Shown here: one piece after another, positions 1 through 7,028 of the stretch
Layout: each line of letters starts with the position of its first letter
How positions within the stretch are numbered: position 1 is the first letter of the stretch
DNA from: CAYGVT01 sp964353355
GTDB taxonomy: Archaea; Thermoplasmatota; DTKX01; GCA-020343715
DNA length: 25,761 nucleotides
Reading direction: 5' to 3'
NCBI GenBank assembly: GCA_964353355.1
Contig: CAYGVT010000136.1
Span: 1 to 25,761 of the forward strand
Notes under the pieces: model-generated
The model's database searches: none
Told to the model about the DNA's origin: nothing
The model's input: the letters and a program-made list of their open reading frames with translations, nothing else
Program-made: the position numbers and the translations under genes

Positions 1-672
1 GTCGCCCCAGATCGCCGGGTAGTTCTGGCCCTGTCCGTTGGACGTGAGGCGGGCCTCGGCTCCGGTGGCGAGGTCGAACATGTAGATGTCCCAGTTACCG
101 TTGCGGACGTCCTGCCAGACGATGCGGTCGCCCGCGATGTCCGGTAACTGCTGGTTCGCCGCGTTGGCCGTGATGCGGGTCTCGGCGCCGGTCTTGAGGT
201 TATACATGTAGACATCCGTGTTGCCGTTGCGGTTGTCCTCGTAGACGACGCGGTCGCCCCAGATGGCAGGTGAGTACTGGTCGAACAGGTCCGCAGTAAG
301 CTGCTTCTCGGTACTGGTCGGGATGTCGTAGAGGAAGATGTCCCAGTTGCCGTTGCGGTTATCCTCCCAGACGATGCGGTCCTCCCAGATGTCGGGTCTC
401 TCCTGCTCTTTGGGGTTGCCAGTGATCACCCTCTCGTTGTGGTTCGTCGCGTTCCACATGAAGATGTCGTTGTTGAGCGCCCTGACGTCCTGCCACACGA
501 TGAGGTCGCCCCAGACCGCGGGCTCTATCTGCTGATTCTGGTCGGTCGTTACGCGGGTCTCGTCGCCGGGGTAGGCGGCGGCCGGCCCCGCTGGCAGGGC
601 GAGGCTTCCTAGGAGCAGGGCGCATGCGACGAGGGCCGACGTAGCCCTCCTGCTTTGGGTGAGAGAGCGCAT
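1..672 (-). CDS. Secreted TolB-like beta-propeller repeat protein, N-terminal part
   Basis: The gene runs off the left edge, so 224 N-terminal residues are visible and the C-terminus is missing. Residues 1-33 form a signal peptide: a basic start (MRSLTQSRR), a hydrophobic core (ALVACALLLGSLAL) and a PAGPAAA cleavage region. The mature part is made of repeats of about 43 residues with the core P-x-I-W-G-D-R-I-V-W-x-D-x-R-N-G-N-x-D-I-(F/Y), starting near residues 51, 93, 135 and 177, with a fifth beginning at 219. This pattern is known from archaeal surface proteins with TolB/PD40-like propeller blades. It is probably exported and folds into a propeller outside the cell; its ligand is unknown. 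A start at 672 is chosen because it gives the signal peptide; an ATG at 680 is in a frame that stops quickly. A TATA-like box lies at 751-760. Confidence 0.85.
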   Translation of the reverse strand, partial: MRSLTQSRRATSALVACALLLGSLALPAGPAAAYPGDETRVTTDQNQQIEPAVWGDLIVWQDVRALNNDIFMWNATNHNERVITGNPKEQERPDIWEDRIVWEDNRNGNWDIFLYDIPTSTEKQLTADLFDQYSPAIWGDRVVYEDNRNGNTDVYMYNLKTGAETRITANAANQQLPDIAGDRIVWQDVRNGNWDIYMFDLATGAEARLTSNGQGQNYPAIWGD

Positions 673-750
673 CGAATCATCCCCCGGGGCAGGTCCTGGG
701 GACTTGCCCCGCGCGGGCCATGGGCCCGCAGCGCATACTTAGATGTCGGG

Positions 751-760
751 GATATAAAGC
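751..760 (-). promoter_or_regulatory. TATA-like box for the propeller gene
   Basis: Read on the - strand this is GCTTTATATC, close to the archaeal TATA consensus. It would place transcription start near 729, leaving a leader of about 56 nt before the ATG at 672. The same AT-rich patch could serve the + strand VOC gene at 890, with a leader of about 108 nt. Rest of the 673-889 gap: the 14-bp palindrome at 868-881 and nothing else I can name. Confidence 0.5.
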
Positions 761-867
761 ATTTGGGATGACGCGAGCGTTTCACATGCGAGAGGTGCGT
801 GGCCAGTGTGGCGCCCTCCCACCTTCGCCGACCCCCAGGGGGAAGGGTCATAGTCCACCCACCGCCT

Positions 868-881
868 CCTCGTCCACGAGG
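868..881 (+). repeat. Short palindrome in front of the VOC gene
   Basis: CCTCGT-CC-ACGAGG is an inverted repeat with 6-bp arms and a 2-nt centre, ending eight bases before the ATG at 890. It overlaps the purine-rich stretch GAGGCGAG that is the only ribosome-binding-site candidate. A hairpin could mask that site; there is no other support for a function. Confidence 0.35.
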
Positions 882-889
882 CGAGCGAC

Positions 890-1258
890 ATGCCACGCGT
901 TGTGCACTTCGAGCTGCAGGCGGACGACCCCGAGCGTGCGAGCGCTTTCTACAAGACCGTGTTCGGCTGGGACATCAAGGAGTGGCCGGGCCCGATGGAG
1001 TACTGGCTCGTGACGACGGGGCCCAAGGACGCCCCGGGCATCGACGGGGCGATCATGAAGCGCATGAGCCCTGGGGGCCAGACCATCAACACGATAGCCG
1101 TCGAGGACCTCGACGGCTCCGTCAAGATGGTGAAGAGGGCGGGCGGGAAGGTCGTCACGCAGAAGGATACCATCCCCGGCGTCGGCCTGTTCTGCTACTG
1201 CGCGGACACCGAGGGGAACGCCTTCGGGCTCCTGCAGCCGGACATGAAGGCGTTGTGA
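890..1258 (+). CDS. VOC-superfamily (glyoxalase/bleomycin-resistance fold) protein
   Basis: This 122-residue protein matches a single VOC unit. The N-terminal strand and helix (VVHFELQADDPERASAFYKTVFGW, residues 4-27) and the C-terminal DTEGNAFGLLQ stretch are typical of the family, which uses paired beta-alpha-beta-beta-beta modules to bind metals or small molecules. His6 and Glu-rich C-terminal positions could bind a metal, but the substrate cannot be told from sequence, and many relatives are annotated only as VOC family. There is no signal peptide or membrane segment, so it is cytosolic. The ATG at 890 is preceded by GAGGCGAG. It converges on the methyltransferase gene and shows no operon partner. 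Confidence 0.85.
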   Translation: MPRVVHFELQADDPERASAFYKTVFGWDIKEWPGPMEYWLVTTGPKDAPGIDGAIMKRMSPGGQTINTIAVEDLDGSVKMVKRAGGKVVTQKDTIPGVGLFCYCADTEGNAFGLLQPDMKAL

Positions 1259-1299
1259 GGGAGGTCGTCCTGGCCCAGCGGTCTGCTCCGCGCACCTGT

Positions 1300-1881
1300 T
1301 CACAGCCGCCGCACCGTCGCGAGCCAGGAGAGCCGGCAGGGCTCCTCGTGGCCGGTCTCGAAACAGGACGGCAGCACCCGCTCGACGCGCCATCCGTGGC
1401 GGAACGCGTGCTGGATGTCCCGCTGCGAGATCCGCCTCGGGCCGTCCGTCCCGGGCTCGTGCTCGCTCCATACGAGCATGTGGTAGAGCCCGTCCGTGCG
1501 CAGCACGTCCGTGAGGCCTACCACGTACGCCGCCCGCGCCCCGTCGTCGAGCGCGTGGAAGAGCCCCGAGTCGATGACCGTGTCGAAGGTCTCGCGGAGG
1601 AGGTCCAGGCGCGTCACGTCGTGCACCATGAACTTCACGCCGAGGCCGTGCGCCTCGGCCTTCCTGCGGGCCTTGGCGATGGCCCTCCTCGAGATGTCGA
1701 CGCCCACGACCTCGTGGCCGTGCTCCGCGAGCAGCAGCGCGTTCTCGCCCGTCCCGCAGCCCGCGTCGAGCACGCGCCCGCGCACCAGCCCCTCGGCCTC
1801 GAGCCGGGCGATGGCGAGCTGCGGGCGGCCTATGTCCCAGGGGGGCTGGCCCGCGTAGGCCGCGTCGAAGTCCTGTATCAT
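1300..1881 (-). CDS. Class I SAM-dependent methyltransferase
   Basis: The 193-residue product has a Rossmann-like methyltransferase core. Motif I is VLDAGCGTGENALLLA (about residues 37-52), motif II is VVGVDIS (58-64), and the acidic VIDSGLFHAL segment follows. The N-terminal FDAAYAGQPPWDIGRPQ is typical of small methyltransferases often annotated as thiopurine or tellurite-type (TehB-like), but this does not fix the substrate. The chosen ATG is preceded by GGGGTGAC, a good match to an archaeal Shine-Dalgarno sequence. It is divergent from ccmA and convergent with the VOC gene, so it is probably monocistronic. Soluble, cytosolic. Confidence 0.88.
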   Translation of the reverse strand: MIQDFDAAYAGQPPWDIGRPQLAIARLEAEGLVRGRVLDAGCGTGENALLLAEHGHEVVGVDISRRAIAKARRKAEAHGLGVKFMVHDVTRLDLLRETFDTVIDSGLFHALDDGARAAYVVGLTDVLRTDGLYHMLVWSEHEPGTDGPRRISQRDIQHAFRHGWRVERVLPSCFETGHEEPCRLSWLATVRRL

Positions 1882-1884
1882 GGT

Positions 1885-1892
1885 GTCACCCC
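1885..1892 (-). promoter_or_regulatory. Ribosome binding site of the methyltransferase
   Basis: On the - strand GGGGTGAC lies a few bases before the ATG at 1881 and resembles the complement of the 16S rRNA 3' end. A TATA-like run (GATATGATTATC on the - strand, about 1918-1929) lies some 40 nt upstream of the start. This gene is therefore leadered, unlike ccmA on the other side of the intergenic region. Confidence 0.4.
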
Positions 1893-2030
1893 AGGGATGA
1901 TGCTAGCGCGCCCTTCATGATAATCATATCCCCGCTCCAGTGCGCCTTCGGGGGGGAATCCCCCTCCCGCCCGCCCGCGCCAATGCCTGACCGCGCTGGC
2001 ATCTGGACGGTGCGATGGCGCGACAGGCGA

Positions 2031-2040
2031 AGATTTAAAG
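2031..2040 (+). promoter_or_regulatory. TATA-like box for ccmABCDE, leaderless start
   Basis: AGATTTAAAG is centred about 28 nt before the ccmA ATG at 2065. Archaeal transcription usually starts about 25-27 nt downstream of the TATA centre, so the message should begin at or within a few bases of the ATG. No Shine-Dalgarno sequence is present, which agrees with leaderless translation. Confidence 0.55.
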
Positions 2041-2064
2041 GCCCCGGCCCGCATCAACGGGCGG

Positions 2065-2778
2065 ATGGCCGGGCCCGTGCTCGCTGCGAGGAATGTGTAC
2101 AAGTCCTTCGGGCGACGCCAGGTGCTGCGTGGCGTTGACCTCTCGGTCGGTCGCGGAGAGAGGTACGTGCTGCTCGGGCCCAACGGCGCGGGCAAGACCA
2201 CCCTCCTGCGCATACTCGCGATGCTCGCGCCGCCCGACTCGGGCGAGGTGCTGCTGTTCGGTGAGCCCACCACCGACCGCCCGGCCGGGGCCCGGGCGCG
2301 CCTCGGCTTCCTGTCCCACGAGCCCTGCCTCTACCCCGAGCTGACGGCGCGCGAGAACCTCGACTTCTTCGCCCGCCTCTACGGCCTGGCCGACCGCGAC
2401 GCGCGCGTGGGCGAGATGCTGCGGGAGGTGGGGCTCGACCACCGCGCGCACGACCGCGTCGACACGTTCTCGAGGGGCATGCGCCAGCGGCTGGGCCTCG
2501 CGCGCGCGGTGCTGCACAGGCCCGAGCTCGTGCTGCTCGACGAGCCCTACACCGGGCTCGACCTGCGCGCCCAGGACGCCCTGGGCTCGCTCGTCGTGCG
2601 CATGAGCGACGAGGGCAGGACGTTCCTGGCCATCACGCACGACGTGGTGCACGGGCTCGACATCGCCACGCGCGGCGGCGTCCTCGCGTCGGGCCGCATC
2701 GTCCAAGAGTCCGGCCGCGCGGGCTTCGACGACCTCCGGTTGGACTACGCGGCCATCGTCAGGGAGGAGTCGCCGTGA
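2065..2778 (+). CDS. ccmA: CcmA, ATPase of the cytochrome c maturation ABC complex
   Basis: The 237-residue protein is an ABC ATPase: Walker A GPNGAGKT at 38-45, signature FSRGMRQ at 135-141, Walker B LVLLDE at 155-160 with D-loop GLDL, and switch His192. In System I cytochrome c maturation CcmA works with CcmB, CcmC and CcmD, using ATP to release heme-loaded CcmE. On sequence alone it could be any short ABC ATPase; the assignment rests on its position directly before ccmB, ccmC, ccmD and ccmE. Its stop overlaps the ccmB GTG start (GTGA), implying translational coupling. It is the first gene of the operon and its start agrees with the leaderless promoter geometry. Confidence 0.92.
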   Translation: MAGPVLAARNVYKSFGRRQVLRGVDLSVGRGERYVLLGPNGAGKTTLLRILAMLAPPDSGEVLLFGEPTTDRPAGARARLGFLSHEPCLYPELTARENLDFFARLYGLADRDARVGEMLREVGLDHRAHDRVDTFSRGMRQRLGLARAVLHRPELVLLDEPYTGLDLRAQDALGSLVVRMSDEGRTFLAITHDVVHGLDIATRGGVLASGRIVQESGRAGFDDLRLDYAAIVREESP

Positions 2779-3443
2779 CGGCCGTGGGCGCCATCCTCGC
2801 CAAGGAGCTCCGCGTCGAGTTCCGCAACAAGCAGACCATCAACTCCTACCTGCTGCTGTCGCTGCTCATCCTGGCCTCGTTCAGGTTCGCGCTGGTGCTC
2901 TTCGAGCCCGACTACCAGGCGCTCGCGGCCCCGGTGCTGTGGGTCACCATCTTCTTCAGCGGCATGTTCTCGCTCGCCCCGTCCTGGCGCAGGGAGACGG
3001 AGCAGGGCACGCGGGACGGGCTGCTGCTCGCGCCCGTGCCGGCCTCGGACGTGTACCTCGGCAAGATGCTCGCGAGCCTCGCGGTCATCTCATGCCTGGA
3101 GGCTTTCACGCTCGCGGTCTTCCTCGCCTTCTTCCCGGTGGACGTGCCCGAGCCGGGCGCGCTGGCAGCGCTGCTCGCGCTCGGGACCGTGGGGTTCGTC
3201 GCGATCGGCAGCCTCATCGGCGCCATCTCGGCGAACCTGAGGCAGAGCGAGGTGATGCTGCCCGTGCTGCTGGTGCCGGTCCTGCTCTTCACCGTCATCA
3301 TGTCGGCGGTGTCCGGCACCGCCCAGGTGTTCTCGGGCGTGTCGCTGGGCGGCGTCGAGAAGGAGGTGCGCCTGCTCCTGGCCTTCGCGCTCGTGTTCGT
3401 CGCGGCCGGGTACCTCCTCATCGGATACGTGATGGAGGATTGA
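2775..3443 (+). CDS. ccmB: CcmB, membrane subunit of the cytochrome c maturation ABC complex
   Basis: The 222-residue integral membrane protein has about six hydrophobic segments and the N-terminal family pattern AILAKELRVEFRNKQTINS. This is typical of CcmB, which often begins with a conserved K-E-L/D-L-R-x-E-x-R motif. It also has the conserved SGMFSLAPSWRRETEQGTRDGLLLAP loop region. With CcmA it forms the ABC module that acts on the CcmC:heme:CcmE complex. Start GTG at 2775 overlaps the ccmA stop. Its own TGA overlaps the ccmC ATG by one base, a tightly coupled arrangement. Confidence 0.93.
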   Translation: MTAVGAILAKELRVEFRNKQTINSYLLLSLLILASFRFALVLFEPDYQALAAPVLWVTIFFSGMFSLAPSWRRETEQGTRDGLLLAPVPASDVYLGKMLASLAVISCLEAFTLAVFLAFFPVDVPEPGALAALLALGTVGFVAIGSLIGAISANLRQSEVMLPVLLVPVLLFTVIMSAVSGTAQVFSGVSLGGVEKEVRLLLAFALVFVAAGYLLIGYVMED

Positions 3444-4144
3444 TGATGAAGTTGCCACGGCGCGTCCGGCTCGCCCTGCTCGCGGTCGCGGCCGCGCTCA
3501 TCCTCGCGGCCGTCTACCAGGGGCTCGTCGTTGCGCGCGTGCCGGAGGGCTGGAGGGACGAACCGGAGCCCGACGTGTTCAGGATCGTGTTCTTCCACGT
3601 GGCCTCCGCGTGGGTGTCCTACCTCGCCTTCGGCGTGACCTTCGCCGCCAGCGTCGCCTTCCTGAGGACCAAGCGCCTCGAGTGGGACGCCGTCGCCGCC
3701 GCCTCCGCGGAGGTCGGCATCGTGTTCTGCACGGTCGCCATCGTCTCGGGCTCGATCTTCGCGAAGGCCACGTGGGGCGTATACTGGCTCTGGGACGACA
3801 TGAAGCTCATGATGACGCTCGTGCTCTGGCTCGTCTTCATCGCCTACCTGGCGCTGCGGGCCAACACTCCCACCCGGCAGAGGAGGGCCTCGCTGGGCGC
3901 GGTCTTCAGCACCCTCGGCGTCATTTGCGTACCGCTCAGCTTCGCGGCCAACCGCATATGGGTTTCGCTGCACCCGACGGTCATCTCCTCGGAGGGGGGC
4001 AGCATCGGGCCCGGCGCCGCACTCGCGCTGGTCCTGGCCGTGCTGGGCTTCACGTTCCTCTACGTGCACGTTCTCGCGATGAGGCTGGAGGTCGAGGCGC
4101 TCAGGGACGACCTCGAGACGCTCAAGCAGATGGCCGGTGATTGA
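3443..4144 (+). CDS. ccmC: CcmC, heme-handling membrane protein
   Basis: The 233-residue multispanning protein carries the CcmC signature: a tryptophan-rich WWD-type segment WGVYWLWDD (residues 111-119) flanked by heme-ligand candidates His52 (FFHVASAW) and His177 (SLHPT). CcmC binds heme on the outer face and loads it onto CcmE. Two adjacent ATGs (3443 and 3446) are possible; 3443 overlaps the ccmB stop as TGATG, which favours coupling. The frame is also open upstream through ccmB, but that extension is Arg/Ala-rich and antigenic to nothing known, and is a GC-driven shadow. A basic, helical cytosolic tail (LEVEALRDDLETLKQM) ends the protein just before ccmD. Confidence 0.93.
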   Translation: MMKLPRRVRLALLAVAAALILAAVYQGLVVARVPEGWRDEPEPDVFRIVFFHVASAWVSYLAFGVTFAASVAFLRTKRLEWDAVAAASAEVGIVFCTVAIVSGSIFAKATWGVYWLWDDMKLMMTLVLWLVFIAYLALRANTPTRQRRASLGAVFSTLGVICVPLSFAANRIWVSLHPTVISSEGGSIGPGAALALVLAVLGFTFLYVHVLAMRLEVEALRDDLETLKQMAGD

Positions 4145-4291
4145 ATGGACGCCCTCAACTACCTGTACGCAGCGTACACCATAATATGGGCCGGGCTGTT
4201 CGTCTACATGCTCAAGCTCCACATGGACGCCCTGAGGATTGAGACGGAGATGCGGACACTGAGGGAGGCATTGGATGCTAGAAGGAAGTGA
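4145..4291 (+). CDS. ccmD: CcmD-like small membrane protein (48 aa)
   Basis: A 48-codon ORF begins directly after the ccmC stop (TGAATG) and its last 17 nt overlap the start of ccmE. It has a single hydrophobic helix (YLYAAYTIIWAGLFVYML, residues 7-24) preceded by a short acidic outer end. A charged amphipathic cytosolic helix follows (LRIETEMRTLREALDARRK). This is the known CcmD plan: about 45-70 residues, a YxxxAYxxxWxxLxxY-like helix, then a charged tail. CcmD stabilises CcmABC and helps release heme-CcmE. It is short enough to be missed by gene callers. Position in the conserved ccmC-ccmD-ccmE order makes the assignment firm despite low sequence content. Confidence 0.9.
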   Translation: MDALNYLYAAYTIIWAGLFVYMLKLHMDALRIETEMRTLREALDARRK

Positions 4292-4766
4292 GCCCACGGC
4301 CCCGGCGCCCGCCGCGGCGGCCGCCACGACGGCCGATCCCACGACCGCGCCCACGGCCGTCCCGGCCGCGCCCCCCGCGGGGAAGGGACGGCGCCTCTCC
4401 GCGCGAAGGCTCCGGCTCATCGTCGTGGTCGCCGTCGTCGCCGTCATCGTGACCATCCTGCTATGGGGCATGGTGCCGGAGAAGATACTCGAGGTGAGGG
4501 AGGTCCTGGGGGATGCGGCGGCGTACGACGGCACCGTCGTCCAGGTCAAGGGCACCGTGCGGGACTGGAACGCCACCACGGGCAACTTCACGCTCGTGGA
4601 CCCGTCCAAGGAGACCAAGGTCATCCTCGTGCACTACGGCGGGGCCTTCCCCGAGGGCTTCGGCGAGAACATCACGGTCGTCGTCAAGGGGACCTTCGCC
4701 ATCACGGTCACCAGCTACGAGATGGAGGCGAGCCAGATACAGGTCGGCTGCCCCTCCAAGTACTGA
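4275..4766 (+). CDS. ccmE: CcmE, cysteine-type heme chaperone
   Basis: The 163-residue protein has an Ala/Pro/Thr-rich cytosolic N-terminus (1-40), one membrane helix (about 47-67) and an outer OB-fold-like domain. In that domain VVQVKGTVRDWN, FTLVDPSKETKVILVHYGG and ITVVVKGTF match the CcmE strands. The heme site is CPSKY at residues 159-163: the canonical HxxxY is replaced by CxxxY, a variant known from archaea and some Deltaproteobacteria. The Tyr is the last residue, so the flexible tail of bacterial CcmE is absent. The N-terminal extension is longer than usual, but the ATG at 4275 has only remote alternatives. It is the last gene of the + strand ccm operon and converges on ccmF. Confidence 0.95.
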   Translation: MLEGSEPTAPAPAAAAATTADPTTAPTAVPAAPPAGKGRRLSARRLRLIVVVAVVAVIVTILLWGMVPEKILEVREVLGDAAAYDGTVVQVKGTVRDWNATTGNFTLVDPSKETKVILVHYGGAFPEGFGENITVVVKGTFAITVTSYEMEASQIQVGCPSKY

Positions 4767-4848
4767 GGCGGGCGGGCCGTACGGACGATGACGGGACGGG
4801 CCCCCCTCGCGGGCGGGTGGCGCCGTCAGGTCGGGAGGCGTCCCCCGC
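4767..4848. other. Convergent ccmE/ccmF intergenic gap
   Basis: This 82-bp gap separates the two converging ccm transcripts. It holds an 8-bp perfect palindrome CCGTACGG at 4778-4785 and G- and C-rich runs, but no T-rich archaeal terminator that I can point to. Confidence 0.4.
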
Positions 4849-6945
4849 TCAATCCCCCTTCCCGTCCAGCCTCGCGAGCTCCTCCTCGACGCGGCGCTCG
4901 TACAGGCCATCGTCCTTCGATGGGGGTGGATTGCGTCTCCTGTCCCGCTTGCCCCTCCGGCCCTTGGGCCGGGCCGCGTCCTCCCCCTTCCCTTCCCCGC
5001 TACCCTCGGCCCCGGCCCCCCCACGCCGGGCCGTGGTCCTCTCGACGATGACCCTGAGCGAGATGGCGCCCACCATGAGCCACATCCCGCCCCAGAGCAT
5101 GTTCATCATGGGCAGGACCTTGACCGTGAGCTCGACCGTGTCCGTGCCGTTCGCGCCGGTGGTCCTCACGAAGGTGAGGTAGACGTCCTCGAGCGCGCGG
5201 GGCAGGACCTGGACCTCGTTGCGGACCTGCCCGCTGATGCGCACGGCGCCGGGCCTCTCGGTCCCGATGACCGAGCCGCCCCTGGAGACGTCGACGGTGG
5301 CGTAGATCGAGTCGGTGCGCGACTCCAGGTCGGTGACCTTGAGCTCGTAGCCCGCGAACCCCTCGCCGGCCCCCCCGACCTCGAGGCTCATGTCACGCTC
5401 CTCGCTGAGGAACGTCGAGCCCACGTAGCCGAGGAGCACCATCACCACGGCCAGGTGGACGAGGTGGGCCGAGACCAGCGAGAGGGAGGCCCATGGCCTC
5501 TTGCGGCTCCAGCTCCTCGCGGCCCGGTAGGCCGTGCCCGCGAGCGCGACCGCGAGCACGGGCACGGTGCCGGCGACCAACACGTGGTCGCGGAACGCGA
5601 GCGCGCCGATGCCGGAGGCCGCGAGCGCCGCGAGCGCGAGCATGGCCACGCGCCTGCGCCCCAGGTCCCTCCAGACCAGGCAGATGAGCAGGACCGCCAT
5701 GCCCACGACCGCGAGCAGGCCGACGGGCCCGTGGAAGTCGTCAGGGCCGACGCCGTTGACCCCGCCCACGAGGATGACGAGCGTGACGAGGGTGGTGACG
5801 ACCATGAGCGTCACGGTCGCGAACATGATCATCTCGTCGGAGACGAGCTCCGCGAGCGTGTAGTACCGCTCCTCCTCGCGCGGGCGCCTCCTTGACGCGA
5901 GCCACGCGAGCACCGCCGTCACCACGACGATGCCGATGACGAGCGCGAGGTAGGTCCGGACAGTGCCGCTCCCGCCCAGGATGTCCGAGAGCCTCTGCCA
6001 GGCGCCGACGCCCGTGTCGGCCGACCCGAAGGTGTGCACCGACACCCACAGGCCCCCCGCGCGCGTGGCGAAGGTGGCGAATACCACGAGCGCGAACGTG
6101 AGGGCGCCCAGCACGGGCGCGATGATGGGGTACTCCTGGCGCCTGCGGTTCATGAGCTGCGCGTGCAGGAAGCCGGTGAGCAGCAGCCACGGGAGGAACG
6201 ACGAGGTCTCGACCGGGTCCCAGCCCCAGTAGCCGCCCCAGCCCAGCACCACGTACGCCCACAGGGCGCCTATGCCGATGCCGAGCGTGAGGAACAGCCA
6301 GCCCGCGCGGGCCCACCATGTCGAGATGCGCGTCCAGCCGCGGTCGCCCGTCACGAGGTGGGCGAGGGAGGCCGCGAACGGGACGACCAGGAACCCGTAG
6401 GCGACGAACACCACGGGCGGGTGGACGACCATCAGGTCGGTCTGGAGCAGCGGCGACAGGCCCCAGCCCTCCGGGTAGTTGAGCAGCGCCTCCGCCGGCG
6501 TAGGCTTGAAGATGTCGTGGAGCGCGAGAACGTACAGCAGCACGCCCACGACCGAGAGCACGCCCACGCGCGTCCAGTCGACGAGGTCCTGGCCGACGCC
6601 CCTCCGGCGCCATGTGAGCTCCTCGTAGAGCCAGGGGGCGAGCGCGACCCACACCCAGAACAGCAGCGAGCCCTCCATGCCCGCGAGCACGCCCGAGACC
6701 CTGTACTTGAGCGGGTGGTCCTCGCGGGTGTACCGCCACACGTAGTCGATGGACACATCCGGCCTGATGAACGCCACGTAGAGGTAGGCGAGCGAGGCCG
6801 TCACGAGGACGAACAGGGCGACCGAGGCCCACCGCGCGGCCTGGGCGGCCCCCTCTCCGCGCGTGCGCAGCCTCACGAGGGAGGCCGCTATCCCCGCGAG
6901 GGCGAGGACGAGGGAGGCGTACACGACCACGTTGCCCCAGGCCAT
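4849..6945 (-). CDS. ccmF: CcmF, cytochrome c heme lyase component
   Basis: The 698-residue multispanning protein carries the WWD motif WGGYWGWD (residues 236-243) followed by PVETSSFLPWLLLTGFLH. Further conserved His candidates lie in MVVHPPVV (about 175) and WVSVHTF, and in the late VSAHLVHLAV segment. CcmF takes heme from CcmE and attaches it to apocytochrome c on the outer face. The usual partner CcmH is not in the window. The last about 60 residues are a highly charged, Gly/Arg-rich cytosolic tail (RRGGAGAEGSGEGKG... ERRVEEELARLDGKGD), longer than I expect for the family. Its start agrees with a TATA-like box 27 nt upstream. It lies convergent to ccmABCDE rather than in the same operon. 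Confidence 0.95.
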   Translation of the reverse strand: MAWGNVVVYASLVLALAGIAASLVRLRTRGEGAAQAARWASVALFVLVTASLAYLYVAFIRPDVSIDYVWRYTREDHPLKYRVSGVLAGMEGSLLFWVWVALAPWLYEELTWRRRGVGQDLVDWTRVGVLSVVGVLLYVLALHDIFKPTPAEALLNYPEGWGLSPLLQTDLMVVHPPVVFVAYGFLVVPFAASLAHLVTGDRGWTRISTWWARAGWLFLTLGIGIGALWAYVVLGWGGYWGWDPVETSSFLPWLLLTGFLHAQLMNRRRQEYPIIAPVLGALTFALVVFATFATRAGGLWVSVHTFGSADTGVGAWQRLSDILGGSGTVRTYLALVIGIVVVTAVLAWLASRRRPREEERYYTLAELVSDEMIMFATVTLMVVTTLVTLVILVGGVNGVGPDDFHGPVGLLAVVGMAVLLICLVWRDLGRRRVAMLALAALAASGIGALAFRDHVLVAGTVPVLAVALAGTAYRAARSWSRKRPWASLSLVSAHLVHLAVVMVLLGYVGSTFLSEERDMSLEVGGAGEGFAGYELKVTDLESRTDSIYATVDVSRGGSVIGTERPGAVRISGQVRNEVQVLPRALEDVYLTFVRTTGANGTDTVELTVKVLPMMNMLWGGMWLMVGAISLRVIVERTTARRGGAGAEGSGEGKGEDAARPKGRRGKRDRRRNPPPSKDDGLYERRVEEELARLDGKGD

Positions 6946-6968
6946 GCCCCGTCCGAGCGGCTATCCAG

Positions 6969-6977
6969 TTATATAGG
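6969..6977 (-). promoter_or_regulatory. TATA-like box for ccmF, leaderless start
   Basis: On the - strand the sequence reads CCTATATAA, centred about 27 nt before the ccmF ATG at 6945. An A-rich run (AAAA) just upstream could be part of the TFB recognition element. The spacing predicts a leaderless message, and no Shine-Dalgarno sequence is seen. Confidence 0.6.
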
Positions 6978-7015
6978 TTTTCCCCTCTTCACCCTGAGAT
7001 CGGTCCGGATTCGGC

Positions 7016-7025
7016 GGGGGGGGGG
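7016..7025. repeat. G10 homopolymer
   Basis: Ten consecutive G bases lie on the + strand, three bases outside the stop codon of the 7029-8525 gene and upstream of the ccmF promoter. It is non-coding. Runs of this length are prone to slippage and to sequencing error. Confidence 0.6.
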
Positions 7026-7028
7026 CCC

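Noticed and set aside
799..1920. + strand ORF (373 codons) covering the VOC and methyltransferase genes
   Set aside because: Arg/His/Pro-rich, overlaps two good genes and has no motif.
2065..2778. CcmA read as a stand-alone drug or lipid exporter ATPase
   Set aside because: The sequence alone allows it, but the coupled order with ccmB, ccmC, ccmD and ccmE makes cytochrome c maturation much more likely.
2912..4624. Long - strand ORF (570 codons) opposite ccmB-ccmE
   Set aside because: It covers four recognised ccm genes in antisense and has no recognisable domain; a GC-driven shadow.
4778..4785. CCGTACGG palindrome between ccmE and ccmF as an operator
   Set aside because: It lies between converging 3' ends with no promoter nearby, so a regulatory role is unlikely.
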